From contig NZ_JAPSIY010000010.1 of the NCBI RefSeq assembly GCF_031178445.1, positions 62,001-126,000 of the forward strand: a stretch of 64,000 nt of DNA, read 5' to 3'. How positions within the stretch are numbered: position 1 is the first letter of the stretch; each line of letters starts with the position of its first letter. The position numbers and the translations under genes are program-made. The notes beneath the pieces were generated by a model. It was not told the DNA's origin and did no database searches. It saw only the letters and a program-made list of their open reading frames with translations. The DNA comes from Microbacterium sp. (GTDB taxonomy: Bacteria; Actinomycetota; Actinomycetes; Actinomycetales; Microbacteriaceae). Below, one piece after another: positions 36,509-48,267 of this stretch.

Positions 36509-37813
36509 CTAGACCAAGTCGCGCCAGTCGATGTCGCCGGTGTCGTCGGAGACGTCGATCGCGCCCGTGACGACGGGCAGGCCCATCGTCTCGGTGGGCG
36601 GGCCCATGATCGTCGCCTCGTCGCGACGATGGCGCAGCACGTCATTGATGTAGCCGGTGAGCACTTCCGCGATGGGGACCGAGCGGCCCTCGGCCTGTGA
36701 CAGATACCAGCGGTGCTCCAGCACCTGGTGGTAGACCTCCGCAGGCTCGAGCTTGGCACGCAAGTCGTACGGGATGGCGCGCACCACCGGCTCGAACACG
36801 CGAGTGAGCCACTCGTGCGCGTACATCTCTTCGTCCGTCCACTGCTTGTTCGAACGCACCCGGAACTCGTCGAGGTCGTTCAGCAGCCGCCGAGCCTGGT
36901 TCTCCTCGACGTCCAGACCGGTGAGCCTGATGAGCCGGCGCTGGTGGTGGCCGGCGTCCACCACCTTGGGCTGGATGCGCACCGACGTGCCGTCCGGTGT
37001 GGTGACCATCGACATCTCGTCGATATCGAAGCCGAGCGCGTTCAGCTTCTCGACGCGCTCGGTGATGCGCCAGGTCTCGACGGCCGAGAACGATTCCTCG
37101 TCGGTGAGAGCCGTCCAGAGTGAGTGGTACGACGAGACGATCCCGTCGGCGATCTGGAGGGCATCCACGCCGCGCTCCAGTCGCCCGCCGGCGGCGAGGT
37201 CCATGATCTCCCCGGCGATGTTGGTGCGCGCGAGGTCGAGGTCGTAGGCGCGCTGCCCGTCGGTGAGCCCCTCCTCGTGCAGCTCGCCGGTCTCGGCGTC
37301 GACCAGGTAGGCCGCGAAGGCGCCGGCGTCGCGACGGAACAGCGTGTTCGACAGCGACACATCGCCCCAGTAGAAGCCGACGTTGTGCAGCCTCACCAGC
37401 AGCAGCGCGAGCGCGTCCACGAGGCGCGTGGCGGTATCGGGGCGCAGCACCTGGGTGAAGAGGGCGCGGTACGGCATCGAGAAGCGCAGGTGCGAGGTGA
37501 CCAGTGCGGCGGGCAGCGGCTTTCCGTCGGCATCCGTCCTCCCGGCGATCACGGCGACACGGCTCACGCAGGGAACGTCGAGGCGGCCGAGATTCCCGAG
37601 CATGTCGTACTCGCGCTGTGCCATCTCGGCGGTCGTCTCCTTGACCGCGACGACTCGACCCGACAGGTCGGCGAAGCGCACCAGATGGCGGGAGAGTCCC
37701 TTGGGCAGCGACACGATGTGCTCGGAAGGCCACTTTCCCAGCGGCGTCGACCAGGGCAGCGACAGCAGCCCGGGGTCCACGCTGCTGGCCGTGATGCGCA
37801 GCGACTCCTGCAT
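36509..37813 (-). CDS. DUF4032 / lipopolysaccharide kinase-like protein
   Basis: A 434-residue soluble protein. The N-terminal half resembles a degraded protein-kinase fold: VVAVKETTAEMAQREYDML with a conserved Lys, and YWGDVSLSNTLFRRDAG with the DxxxxN catalytic-loop pattern, then YLVDAETGE in place of DFG. The C-terminal DUF4032 domain spans about 230-400. Common in actinobacteria, function unknown. Confidence 0.85.
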   Translation of the reverse strand: MQESLRITASSVDPGLLSLPWSTPLGKWPSEHIVSLPKGLSRHLVRFADLSGRVVAVKETTAEMAQREYDMLGNLGRLDVPCVSRVAVIAGRTDADGKPLPAALVTSHLRFSMPYRALFTQVLRPDTATRLVDALALLLVRLHNVGFYWGDVSLSNTLFRRDAGAFAAYLVDAETGELHEEGLTDGQRAYDLDLARTNIAGEIMDLAAGGRLERGVDALQIADGIVSSYHSLWTALTDEESFSAVETWRITERVEKLNALGFDIDEMSMVTTPDGTSVRIQPKVVDAGHHQRRLIRLTGLDVEENQARRLLNDLDEFRVRSNKQWTDEEMYAHEWLTRVFEPVVRAIPYDLRAKLEPAEVYHQVLEHRWYLSQAEGRSVPIAEVLTGYINDVLRHRRDEATIMGPPTETMGLPVVTGAIDVSDDTGDIDWRDLV

Positions 37814-37830
37814 GCTTCCTCCGGAAACGC

Positions 37831-37868
37831 CGCGGCGCGGGTGAACCGAGAGGTCCGCCCGCGCCGCG
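37831..37868 (-). terminator. Terminator of the sugar ABC ATPase gene
   Basis: An 11-bp perfect stem (CGCGGCGCGGG) with a 16-nt loop, 13 nt after the stop of the ATPase gene. Confidence 0.65.
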
Positions 37869-37881
37869 TGTGGTGGATTCG

Positions 37882-38985
<1,104 letters not shown>

Positions 38986-39197
38986 TGCGTTTCTCCTTCA
39001 CCGGCAGGTACGTGCCGGACGATCCGTTGTGATGGAAGCGGCAGGTCGCCCCGCCGTGACCCCTCGTCGGGTCGAGATCAGTATGGCATGCTCCGGGTCT
39101 ACTGGGTATTCCCAGACTGCCTCGTTAACATTGAAGGGTTGCCGCGCCACCCGCGGCCCCGGGGGTCCCCCACCCCACCCGATCTTCAAGAGGAACG

Positions 39198-40154
39198 ATG
39201 TCGAGCGACCACACGCCGAACATCCCCGCCGCTCGCAACACGCGTGACGCGGTGCGGGAGAAGGCTCAGCAGGTGCACGCCCAGCAGTCGAGGGCGCGCA
39301 TCATGCGGCGTATCATCATCGGGCTCGTCGCCATCATCGCCGTCGCATCCATCGGTACGGCCGTCGCGTTCGCGGTGGGCTCGTCCATCTCCAAGCCGAC
39401 GCTCAGCCCGTCCGGTATGGACGGGGACGGCGTGACCGTCAGCGACGTGACGTTGCAGCCCGGCTCGACCGAGGTGCCGGCGACGCCGACCCCGACCCCC
39501 TCCGAGGCCGGCGCCTCCGCCAGCCCGGAGGCGACACCGACGGCAGAGGCCGTGCAGCCGACCGAGATCCACATCTACGTCGACTACCTCTCCACCGGCG
39601 CGGCGGAGTTCGAGCGCGCGAACGCCCGCCAGCTCGCCGGCTGGATCAAGGAGGGTGCTGTCACGGTGACCTACCACCCCGTCGCGCTGTTGACCGCCAG
39701 CTCGAACGGCACCAAGTACTCGCTGCGCGCAGCATCCGCCGCCGCGTGCGTCGCGACGCACTCGCCCGGCCAGTTCTACGACTTCAACCACGAGCTGCTC
39801 ACCGACCAGCCCAAGCTCGACAGCGACGGCCGCACCGACGTGCAGCTCGCAGACCTGGCGGTCGCGGTCGGCGTCGAGAACGCGAAGAAGGTGCGCTCCT
39901 GCATCGAGAAGCAGGACTTCGTCTCCTGGGCGAAGGACGCCACCACGCGGGCTCTGGAAGGTCCGCTGCCCGGCTCCGAGGACCTGAAGCTCAACGGCGA
40001 GGCGCTCGTGGTCGTCGGCGGCCAGGCGTACGTCGGCGCCATGGACGATCCTGCGGAGTTCTCGCAGTTCGTGCTGACCACGGCGAGCGACGAGTACTAC
40101 GGCGAGACCGAACCCACGCCGACGCCGACTCCCACCGAGACCCCCGCTTCCTGA
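39198..40154 (+). CDS. DsbA-like membrane-anchored protein lacking the CxxC motif
   Basis: A 318-residue protein: basic N-terminus, one membrane segment (about 36-60), a Pro/Thr/Ser/Ala-rich stalk (about 85-120), then a thioredoxin/DsbA-like domain (about 121-305). Where DsbA has DYxCPxC, this protein reads YVDYLSTGAAEFER, so both active cysteines are gone. Two other Cys remain (in AAACVATH and VRSCIEK). The tail is a PTPTPTPTE repeat. It cannot be a normal oxidoreductase; a chaperone or binding role is a guess. RBS AGAGGA precedes the ATG. The 211-nt region upstream holds only the hairpin CTGGG-TATT-CCCAG. Confidence 0.85.
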   Translation: MSSDHTPNIPAARNTRDAVREKAQQVHAQQSRARIMRRIIIGLVAIIAVASIGTAVAFAVGSSISKPTLSPSGMDGDGVTVSDVTLQPGSTEVPATPTPTPSEAGASASPEATPTAEAVQPTEIHIYVDYLSTGAAEFERANARQLAGWIKEGAVTVTYHPVALLTASSNGTKYSLRAASAAACVATHSPGQFYDFNHELLTDQPKLDSDGRTDVQLADLAVAVGVENAKKVRSCIEKQDFVSWAKDATTRALEGPLPGSEDLKLNGEALVVVGGQAYVGAMDDPAEFSQFVLTTASDEYYGETEPTPTPTPTETPAS

Positions 40155-40204
40155 ACCGGTCGGTCGTCAGCTCCGCTCCACCGTCGCTATGCTTGTGACG
40201 GTTC

Positions 40205-40280
40205 GCCGACTTAGCTCAGCTGGTAGAGCACCTGTCTTGTAAACAGGCGGTCGCGGGTTCGAATCCCGCAGTCGGCTCCA
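40205..40280 (+). tRNA. tRNA-Thr (TGT)
   Basis: A 76-nt cloverleaf: acceptor GCCGACT/AGTCGGC, D arm, anticodon stem CCTGT/ACAGG with loop CTTGTAA (anticodon TGT), T arm GCGGG/CCCGC with GTTCGAAT. Discriminator T; CCA is encoded. Confidence 0.98.
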
Positions 40281-40282
40281 AG

Positions 40283-40322
40283 CGGAAGAGCTCCCCGACC
40301 ACCTGGTCGAGGAGCTCTTCCG
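40283..40322 (+). terminator. Terminator after tRNA-Thr
   Basis: A 12-bp perfect outer stem (CGGAAGAGCTCC) with a further inner GACC/GGTC pairing, followed by GTTTC. It also faces the convergent M14 peptidase gene. Confidence 0.85.
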
Positions 40323-40333
40323 GTTTCGGCTGA

Positions 40334-41479
40334 TCAGCCGACCGGCCCCTGGGTCGGCCAGCCGTCGATCGTACCCGTGTCCGTGAGGTAGCCGATGTAG
40401 TCCTGGTGCGGGATGCCGTGCCAGATCATCGGGTCGGTGTTCCAGATATCGCCTGTCGCGAGCCCCTCGAGCAGCGCCTCGACGCCGAGGACGTTCTGCT
40501 TGATGGCCTTGCCCCGGCTCTTCTGGCCGATGGAGCCGCCGTAGGTCTCGAAGAACACCATGGGGTGGCTGTGCCCAGTGGGATTCAGGCCGTTGTAGTC
40601 CAGCCCGAGCATCACCGCCGAGGACACCCCGCCCTTGATGTCGATCTCCCGCGGACCGCCCACGCTGTAGCGATCCATGTTCACGTACCCGTACTGCTTG
40701 AGCTCGTTGTACACGTGGCCTTGCAGGCGCCGAGTGGCGATGTCGTACTCGCCGCCGCGGATGCCGGGGAGGGTCGGACCGCTCGGTGCCAGCGAGATGC
40801 CCAGCGACATCGTGATCGGCTCATCGGATTCGTCGTACTTGAGTCCCTGGTGGTGGATGTCGAGACCGACGTCCGGCTTCACCTGCGTCCAGTACGTGTA
40901 CCAGGCCAGGGACTCCTTCGCCGCGAATCCGGTCGGCGACCAGTCGCGGTTCAGGTCGATGCGCCGTTCGCTGCCGTCCTGCAGGACGGTGTGCCGGATG
41001 TACAGTTCGGAGCCGTCCGGGTTGTACATCGGGATGACGTGCAGCGTGAGCTTGTCGCGCACGGCCTTCCACAGCGGGGAGCCACTGGTTCCGGCCGAGC
41101 GCAGCACGGCGAGGAGTGCGTCGGGGCCGTAGGGCTCATTGCCGTGGATGCGGCCCTGCAGCCACACCTTGATGGGGCCGGTGCCGACAGTGGCGACGTA
41201 CAGGTCTCGACCGGCCTCGCTCACGCCCGGCGTGATGCCGAGGCCGGCGAGGGTGTGCACGGCCACCGCCCCGCGAGACGTGCGCTCGATGTCGCCCAGC
41301 GCTTTGACGACGTCGTCGTAGGTGAGCAGGGCGGCCCGGGGCGGGAAGGGCCCGGGTTCCGGGAAGCTGCCGGCCGCGAACGCCGGCTGGCCGGCGAGCA
41401 GAGGCAGCGCAGCCACGAGGGGCGCGGCGGCGAGCAGGTTGCGTCGAGTGAGAGGGAACCGGGGGGCTTGTTCGTGCAT
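40334..41479 (-). CDS. Tat-exported M14 zinc carboxypeptidase
   Basis: A 381-residue exported metallopeptidase. The twin-arginine signal PLTRRNLLAAAPLVAALP ends near AFAAGS. The M14 zinc motif is QGRIHGNEPYGP (His and Glu), the substrate Asn/Arg site is RIDLNRDWSP, the second zinc His lies in LDIHHQG and the catalytic Glu in VFFETYGG. The ATG at 41479 has AGGAG 5 nt upstream; the longer form from 41545 does not look like a signal peptide. Likely degrades peptides or trims cell-wall peptides outside the cell. Confidence 0.9.
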   Translation of the reverse strand: MHEQAPRFPLTRRNLLAAAPLVAALPLLAGQPAFAAGSFPEPGPFPPRAALLTYDDVVKALGDIERTSRGAVAVHTLAGLGITPGVSEAGRDLYVATVGTGPIKVWLQGRIHGNEPYGPDALLAVLRSAGTSGSPLWKAVRDKLTLHVIPMYNPDGSELYIRHTVLQDGSERRIDLNRDWSPTGFAAKESLAWYTYWTQVKPDVGLDIHHQGLKYDESDEPITMSLGISLAPSGPTLPGIRGGEYDIATRRLQGHVYNELKQYGYVNMDRYSVGGPREIDIKGGVSSAVMLGLDYNGLNPTGHSHPMVFFETYGGSIGQKSRGKAIKQNVLGVEALLEGLATGDIWNTDPMIWHGIPHQDYIGYLTDTGTIDGWPTQGPVG

Positions 41480-41554
41480 CACTTCTCCTGTGTCTTCATT
41501 GACGGGGATCACGGCCAGTGTGGCAGTGGTGGGAGACGCTGACAAGCGATCGGT

Positions 41555-42205
41555 TCAGAAGAGCATCCCGTCGCCCTTGTCATCGGGGCGGGGCACCGCC
41601 GAGACGCGCTCGTCCATCCCGCCGGCCGCGATCAGCGCCTCCTCCATCAGATCCTGGGACGGCTCCGCTGTGAGCCACTCAGCGGCGAATGCCGGGGGGA
41701 TCAGCAGCGGCACACGGTCGTGCAGCCCCACCAGGTGCTCGGGAGCCGGGCGCATGATGATCGAGTAGCACGTCGTCCACTCTCCGTCCGGCGTGCGTCC
41801 GCGCTGAGTCACGGCGGCCATGCCGAACGCCACTCCGTGGCCGACGCCGAACTCGTGCCAGATCCGGCTCGGCTTCTGCATCTCGTACCAGCCGGTCGTC
41901 GGCACGATCGCGCGACCGCGCATCTTGCCCGGCTGCTCTCGCAGCCGCTCGGAGCGCGTGTTGATCGACGGGAAGCGCGCCGGCTGGCCGTTCACGAGGA
42001 AGCCCCACCACGCCTGCTCCAGCACCGGCTCGGATTCGAACCGCACGATCGGGTTCAGATTGCGCAGGTTCCTGCCGGTGGGACGCAGCGTCTCGCCGGC
42101 GTTCTCCTGCGCCCACGAGCGAAGGCCCTCCAGCATCGCGTCGTCAGCCGCATCGATCAGCTCGGCATCCGTGAAACGGGGATCCAGCCCGTAGCTCGCG
42201 CACAT
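41555..42205 (-). CDS. SRAP domain protein (YedK/HMCES-like abasic-site shield)
   Basis: A 216-residue protein that should form a covalent crosslink to abasic sites in single-stranded DNA. The catalytic Cys2 follows the initiator Met (MCASYGL); SINTRSERL and RAIVPTTGWYEM and the His in GLHDRVPLLIPP are conserved. TACCCT (42217-42212) lies 6 nt before the ATG: leaderless, so Cys2 is exposed after Met removal. Divergent from the DMT transporter. Confidence 0.92.
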   Translation of the reverse strand: MCASYGLDPRFTDAELIDAADDAMLEGLRSWAQENAGETLRPTGRNLRNLNPIVRFESEPVLEQAWWGFLVNGQPARFPSINTRSERLREQPGKMRGRAIVPTTGWYEMQKPSRIWHEFGVGHGVAFGMAAVTQRGRTPDGEWTTCYSIIMRPAPEHLVGLHDRVPLLIPPAFAAEWLTAEPSQDLMEEALIAAGGMDERVSAVPRPDDKGDGMLF

Positions 42206-42295
42206 GATCACAGGGTAGTCACGACCGCTGACATCGTGGGCCTCAGTGCGGGGGAACCGCAGGACGGCGCACGCGATTCCGGTATGGTGACACCA

Positions 42296-43234
42296 GTGAC
42301 CGCAGCCCGCCCTCTGCCGACCTGGACAGCCCTGTGCGGTGCTGTCGCCATCGGCGCGATGACCGCCGTCCAGGCTCGCATCAACGGCGTGCTGGGCGTG
42401 CGCCTCGACGACGGGATCGTCGCCGGCCTCGTCTCGTTCGCCGTCGGGCTCCTCGTCCTCGCAGTCGTCATCCCGACGATTCCGTCGACCCGCAGGGCGG
42501 CCGGCCGGCTCTTCACCGGGATCCGCACCCGCACCATTCCGTTCTGGATGCTGCTCGGCGGCACCTGCGGTGCACTGACCGTCTCCACTCAGGGGCTCGT
42601 CGCCGGCGTGCTCGGCGTCTCGCTCTTCACCGTCGGCGTGGTCGCCGGCCAGACGCTGCACGGCCTGCTTCTCGATCGTGCGGGGTTCGGTCCCGCGGGT
42701 GTGGTCGCCGTCACCCCTGGGCGCATCCTCGGCGGCGCACTCGCGCTGGCCGCCGTCGGCATCTCCCTCAGCGGCGACGTCCTCTCCTCAGCGCCGTTGC
42801 CGCTTCTGCTGCTGCCGTTCCTGGCAGGCGCGGGCATCGCCTGGCAGGCAGGCGCCAACGGGCGTCTCGCGAAACGCGTCGCCTCACCGATCGCCGCGAC
42901 GCTGATGAGCTTCATCGCCGGCACGGCCGTGCTGTTCGTCGCGGCGTGCGTGAGCGTGGCGCTCCGCGGAATGCCCGGCGTTCTCCCCGCGGAGCCCTGG
43001 CTCTACATCGGCGGACTGCTCGGGTTCTTCTACATCCTGCTCGGTGCGTTCCTCGTCGCACACACGGGCGTGCTGCTGATGGGCCTCGGGAGCGTGCTGG
43101 GGCAGCTGAGCACGTCGATCGCCATCGACCTGGCCTGGCCGACCGCCGGACGGCCGGCAGTGTGGCAGCTCATCGCGATGGTGGTCGTCGCGTTCGCCTC
43201 CGTCGTGGTGGCGCTTCCCCGCCGCCGGCGCTGA
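42296..43234 (+). CDS. DMT-family transporter (YdcZ/DUF606 type)
   Basis: A 312-residue membrane protein with about ten membrane segments, formed by two DUF606 repeats (about 10-150 and 160-305; each with the Gly-rich opening such as VQARINGVLG). Substrate unknown. The GTG at 42296 is preferred: TATGGT (42283-42288) sits 7 nt before it, which would leave the alternative ATG at 42284 inside the -10 box. The stop abuts the convergent nitroreductase stop. Confidence 0.82.
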   Translation: MTAARPLPTWTALCGAVAIGAMTAVQARINGVLGVRLDDGIVAGLVSFAVGLLVLAVVIPTIPSTRRAAGRLFTGIRTRTIPFWMLLGGTCGALTVSTQGLVAGVLGVSLFTVGVVAGQTLHGLLLDRAGFGPAGVVAVTPGRILGGALALAAVGISLSGDVLSSAPLPLLLLPFLAGAGIAWQAGANGRLAKRVASPIAATLMSFIAGTAVLFVAACVSVALRGMPGVLPAEPWLYIGGLLGFFYILLGAFLVAHTGVLLMGLGSVLGQLSTSIAIDLAWPTAGRPAVWQLIAMVVVAFASVVVALPRRRR

Positions 43235-43783
43235 TCAGCGCCGCGGCTTCTGCGGCATCCGGCTGATCATCGCCTCGGCGTCGACCGGCTTGCGCCGCCC
43301 CGGCAGCTTGCCCGCGGGCTTGCCGCCGACGTAGAGCCAGCCGAGAAGCTCCTCGTCCTTCTTCAGGCCGTGCGCCTTCGCCACATGCTTCGAACGGGTA
43401 TAGCCGCCGGTTCGCCAGATGACGCCCCAGCCCGCCTCGTCCAGCAGCAGGCTGAGCATGTGCGCGACCCCGGACGCGACCGCCTCCTGCTCCCAGTGCG
43501 GCACCTTATCGCTCTTGCGGTACGACGCGACCACTGCGATGAGCAGGGTGGCGCGCAGCGGCTTGGTCGACGGCTTCTTGTCCTTCTGGGCCTTGGCGAT
43601 GGCCTTGCCGAGCACCAGCCGGTCGTCGCCGCGCAGTTCGATCAGACGCCAGGGGCGCAGCGACGAGTGGTCGGCGATTCTTCCCGCGGCCGCGATCAGC
43701 GGCAGGAGCTCGTCGTGCGTCGGCGCGTCCTCGGTGACCTTCGACCATGAGGTCCGGGCGAGGACCGCGTCGATCGCGCTCAC
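43235..43783 (-). CDS. Nitroreductase-family protein
   Basis: A 182-residue FMN-dependent nitroreductase-like protein. The flavin-binding Arg/Ser start (SLRPWRLIELRG), the central SGVAHMLSLLLDEAGWGVIW and the closing GLKKDEELLGWLYVG match the YdjA-like branch. GTGA overlap with msrB indicates a redox-repair operon. Substrate unknown. Confidence 0.85.
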   Translation of the reverse strand: MSAIDAVLARTSWSKVTEDAPTHDELLPLIAAAGRIADHSSLRPWRLIELRGDDRLVLGKAIAKAQKDKKPSTKPLRATLLIAVVASYRKSDKVPHWEQEAVASGVAHMLSLLLDEAGWGVIWRTGGYTRSKHVAKAHGLKKDEELLGWLYVGGKPAGKLPGRRKPVDAEAMISRMPQKPRR

Positions 43784-44184
43784 GACTCGTCAGGGGTGAA
43801 GGTCAGCGCGAGGGAGTTCATGCAGTAGCGGTCTCCGGTCGGCGTGCCGAAGCCGTCGGGGAAGACATGGCCGAGGTGGGAACCGCAGTTCGCGCACCGC
43901 ACCTCCGTGCGCACCATCCCCAGGCTGCGGTCCTCGATGAGCTCGACGGCTTCCGGACGCACCGACTCGTAGAAGCTCGGCCATCCGCATCCGGAGTCGA
44001 ACTTCGTGCCGCTCTTGAAGAGCTCCGCGCCGCAGGCGCCGCAGCGGTACAGCCCGTCGCGCTTCTCATCGAGCAGCTCGCCCGTCCAGGCGCGCTCGGT
44101 CGCCGCCTGGCGCAGCACCGCGTACTGGTCGTCGCCGAGCTCGGCCTGCCACTCGGCCTCAGTCTTGTTCACGCTGTAAGTCAT
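43780..44184 (-). CDS. msrB: Peptide methionine-R-sulfoxide reductase MsrB
   Basis: A 134-residue repair enzyme. Two zinc Cys pairs (YRCGACGAELF and VRCANCGSHLG), SGCGWPSFYE, and the catalytic Cys in GDRYCMNSLALTF are present. The ATG at 44184 gives the usual MTYSVNKTEAEW start; GAGAAT lies 6 nt upstream of it, a possible leaderless arrangement. Precedes the nitroreductase with a 4-nt overlap. Confidence 0.96.
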   Translation of the reverse strand: MTYSVNKTEAEWQAELGDDQYAVLRQAATERAWTGELLDEKRDGLYRCGACGAELFKSGTKFDSGCGWPSFYESVRPEAVELIEDRSLGMVRTEVRCANCGSHLGHVFPDGFGTPTGDRYCMNSLALTFTPDES

Positions 44185-44234
44185 GCCTCCATTCTCTCGC
44201 GTCCCAGGCGGATCGGGGCGGCCAGAATGGACGG

Positions 44235-45227
44235 ATGACGGATGCTGTACGGGCGAGGTACGAGCGCTTCGCCGCAGAGGAGACGCCTGGCCGCAGCCCC
44301 ATGTACGCGGAGTGGGCCCTCGGAGTCGCCACGGACGACGAGGTGATGTCGGTGCTGGCCCGGCTCGATGAGCAGCACCGGCAGCCGCCGCTGGTGTTCG
44401 CGGTGTCGCGGATGCTGGGTGCGCCGCTGGGAGGGTTCCGCGGCTGGCGGGAGTTCGTGCTTTCTCGGGCGGACGACCTCGTCGCCGCGTGCGCACGCCG
44501 CACGGTGCAGACGAACGAGCCGCTTCGCCTGGCCCCGCTGCTGCCCGTCCTGAGCGAGATCCAGGGGCCCATCGCGCTGCTCGAGCTGGGCGCCGCGGCG
44601 GGGCTCTGCCTGTACCCGGACCGCTACTCGTACCGGTTCGTCGACGGCGACGGGCGAGAGCGCGCCAGGCTCGATCCCGAAAGCGGACCTTCCCCTGTGC
44701 GCCTGGTCAGCGCGGTCCGAGGCGCGCTTCCACCCCTGCGGATGCCGGAGGTGACGTGGCGTGCGGGAATCGATCTCGCACCGCTCGACGCGACCGACCA
44801 TGCCGACAGGGCGTGGCTGGGGGCGCTCACGTGGCCGGGTGAGACCGAGAGGGCCGAGCGGATTGGCGCTGCTCTCGAGATCGTCGCCGCAGACCCGCCG
44901 CTGCTCGTCGCGGGCGACGCCGCCGCGCGTCTGAACGACGTCGCGGCATCCGCGCCCGGCGATGCCACGCTCGTCGTGACGACGCCCGGCATGCTGGTGT
45001 ACCTGCCGCGGGCCGAGCGGATGAAGCTCATCGACCTCATCAGCGCCCTCGACGCCCGCTGGCTCACGATCGATCCGCCCGGCGTGCACGATGCCTGGCT
45101 GCCGGCGCTCGATCGTTCTTCTTGGGACGGCTTCGCCGTGGCTCTGGACGGGAGGGTGCGGGCTTCGGCCGATCCGTTGGGGAGATGGTGGGAGTGGCGC
45201 GCCGGATCGGCGCCCGATCGCACGTAG
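44235..45227 (+). CDS. DUF2332 family protein
   Basis: A 330-residue soluble protein of the actinobacterial DUF2332 family. It has a methyltransferase-like glycine motif (ALLELGAAAGLCLYPDRYSY) and VTTPGMLVYLPR, so a SAM-dependent enzyme fold is possible, but no activity is established. CAGAAT lies 6 nt before the ATG. Divergent from msrB with 50 nt between starts. Confidence 0.85.
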   Translation: MTDAVRARYERFAAEETPGRSPMYAEWALGVATDDEVMSVLARLDEQHRQPPLVFAVSRMLGAPLGGFRGWREFVLSRADDLVAACARRTVQTNEPLRLAPLLPVLSEIQGPIALLELGAAAGLCLYPDRYSYRFVDGDGRERARLDPESGPSPVRLVSAVRGALPPLRMPEVTWRAGIDLAPLDATDHADRAWLGALTWPGETERAERIGAALEIVAADPPLLVAGDAAARLNDVAASAPGDATLVVTTPGMLVYLPRAERMKLIDLISALDARWLTIDPPGVHDAWLPALDRSSWDGFAVALDGRVRASADPLGRWWEWRAGSAPDRT

Positions 45228-45236
45228 CCTGGGCGC

Positions 45237-45494
45237 ATGCTCGGAGACCTCACCGATCGCGACCGCGCGATCCTGACGCTGGAGGCCGCCTGGCCGCGGC
45301 ACGGCGGCATGAAGGAGGAGACCATCCGAACGCAGCTGGGTATGAGCCCCGCCCGGTACTACCAGCTGCTCGGTCGCCTGATCGAGACCGAGCAGGCACT
45401 CGAGTTCGACCCCCTGCTGGTGCGCAGGCTGCGTCGACTGGCCGATGCGCGCGCGGCGCAGCGGGTGTCACGGATGCGGGGTTTCGTCGGCTGA
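45237..45494 (+). CDS. DUF3263 protein
   Basis: An 85-residue helical protein of the actinobacterial DUF3263 family, containing a likely helix-turn-helix (IRTQLGMSPARYYQLLGRLI). DNA binding is plausible, target unknown. TAGCCT (45225-45230) lies 6 nt before the ATG. Commonly precedes the LytR_C protein gene, as here. Confidence 0.9.
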   Translation: MLGDLTDRDRAILTLEAAWPRHGGMKEETIRTQLGMSPARYYQLLGRLIETEQALEFDPLLVRRLRRLADARAAQRVSRMRGFVG

Positions 45495-45551
45495 GTCCTC
45501 AGCCGGGGCCCTCTGAGCGGGATCCCGGATTCGTCCGGCTAGCATCGAGGG

Positions 45552-46133
45552 GTGTCCAAACACCCCCATGACCGATTCGACGACGTCCCCCACGCCACCG
45601 GTCGCGTCGGCGCGCACCGCGCCGAGCAGCCGGGAATGAACGGGCTGGTCGTGCTGCTCTGGTCGGCGGCGGTCGCGCTGGTGCTGATCGTCGTCGGCAT
45701 CTTCATCGCGCTCGTCATGATGGGACGCATCTCGCTCTTCCCCGCCGCCGAGGAGTCGGCGCCGCCGCCGGGAGTCGTCGCCCAGGTCGACACCTCATAT
45801 CGCGTGCTGATCCTCAACGCCACGCCATCCGAGGGCCTCGTGGAGTCGACGCGTCAGGCTCTCCTGGGTGAGGGCTGGGCCGCCGAGGACGTGTTCGGCA
45901 GCGACGGTTCCAGTCAGGAGTTCGCCGAGACCACGGTGTTCTACGTCGACGAGGCCGACGAGGCCGCAGCGCTGGGCGTGGCCGAGGTGATCGGCGGGGC
46001 CGACGTCGAGCAGAGCGATTTCTACGCGACGCTCAACGACTCCGACCGCAAGCAGCTCACTGTGGTGATCGGGCTCGACCGCGTGTCGGACGGCGGCGCG
46101 ACACCCGGCACGGAGGAGACGCCGGAAGGCTGA
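45552..46133 (+). CDS. LytR C-terminal domain membrane protein
   Basis: A 193-residue single-pass protein: cytosolic N-terminus, membrane segment (about 32-58), then an extracytoplasmic LytR_C domain (about 75-180; [20 protein letters not shown]). This domain is found at the C-terminus of LCP wall ligases, but the catalytic LCP domain is absent. A wall-related role is inferred. TAGCAT lies 6 nt before the GTG start. Confidence 0.88.
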   Translation: MSKHPHDRFDDVPHATGRVGAHRAEQPGMNGLVVLLWSAAVALVLIVVGIFIALVMMGRISLFPAAEESAPPPGVVAQVDTSYRVLILNATPSEGLVESTRQALLGEGWAAEDVFGSDGSSQEFAETTVFYVDEADEAAALGVAEVIGGADVEQSDFYATLNDSDRKQLTVVIGLDRVSDGGATPGTEETPEG

Positions 46134-46142
46134 CCCCGGCGG

Positions 46143-46169
46143 CTTGCACTCTCATGGGTCGAGTGCCAG
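46143..46169 (+). promoter_or_regulatory. Degenerate CIRCE element and -35 region
   Basis: CTTGCACTC-N9-GAGTGCCAG, a CIRCE-like HrcA site with 6-bp perfect inner arms. TTGCAC (46145-46150) could be the -35 box, with CAGACT 17 nt later (46168-46173) as a weak -10 box. Confidence 0.7.
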
Positions 46170-46176
46170 ACTGGTC

Positions 46177-47858
<1,682 letters not shown>

Positions 47859-47890
47859 TCCAGTCGCGTCCGAGAGCCTGAGGCTCCCGA

Positions 47891-47924
47891 CAGAACACCC
47901 CCTGCCTCGGCAGGGGGTGTTCTG
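47891..47924 (+). terminator. Terminator after groL
   Basis: A 16-bp stem (CAGAACACCCCCTGCC) with a 2-nt apical turn, 32 nt after the stop codon, ending in TTCTG. Confidence 0.85.
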
Positions 47925-47979
47925 CGTTCCGCCCGGGTCCGCGGAACAGGTCGCGACGAGCAGCTCTGCGTTCGGTCGC

Positions 47980-48267
47980 TCAGCGGAACAGGCTGGCCGA
48001 GTACTGATCGGCCTCCGCGTACTGCGATGCGGCCGACGCCAGAGCGGTGCTGATCGAAGCGAGCACCTGCTCGAGGTGCAGCTGTGCGCCGCGCCACTGC
48101 TCGCTGCACTGCTGGAACGCGTTCGACGCGGAACCGGTCCAGGACGCCTGCAGCTGCGTCAGCTGCGCCATCAGGGCCGTGGATTCGCCCTGCAGACGCT
48201 CCATGGTTCCTCGTGCAGCGCCATGGGCGGCCTGCACGGCATCGGTGTCGACGGTGAAGACGGACAT
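47980..48267 (-). CDS. WXG100-family protein (EsxA-like)
   Basis: A 95-residue helical hairpin protein with the WxG turn in LQASWTGSASNAFQQC. Such proteins are substrates of ESX/type VII secretion. No EccC or other ESX gene and no partner WXG100 gene is in the window, so it is an orphan. AGAGGAG lies 6 nt before the ATG. The 181 nt upstream to the kinase gene hold nothing I recognise. Confidence 0.88.
   Translation of the reverse strand: MSVFTVDTDAVQAAHGAARGTMERLQGESTALMAQLTQLQASWTGSASNAFQQCSEQWRGAQLHLEQVLASISTALASAASQYAEADQYSASLFR

Noticed and set aside
42284..42295. ATG at 42284 as the start of the DMT transporter
   Set aside because: It lies within the TATGGT -10 box; GTG at 42296 is placed 7 nt after that box, matching other leaderless genes.
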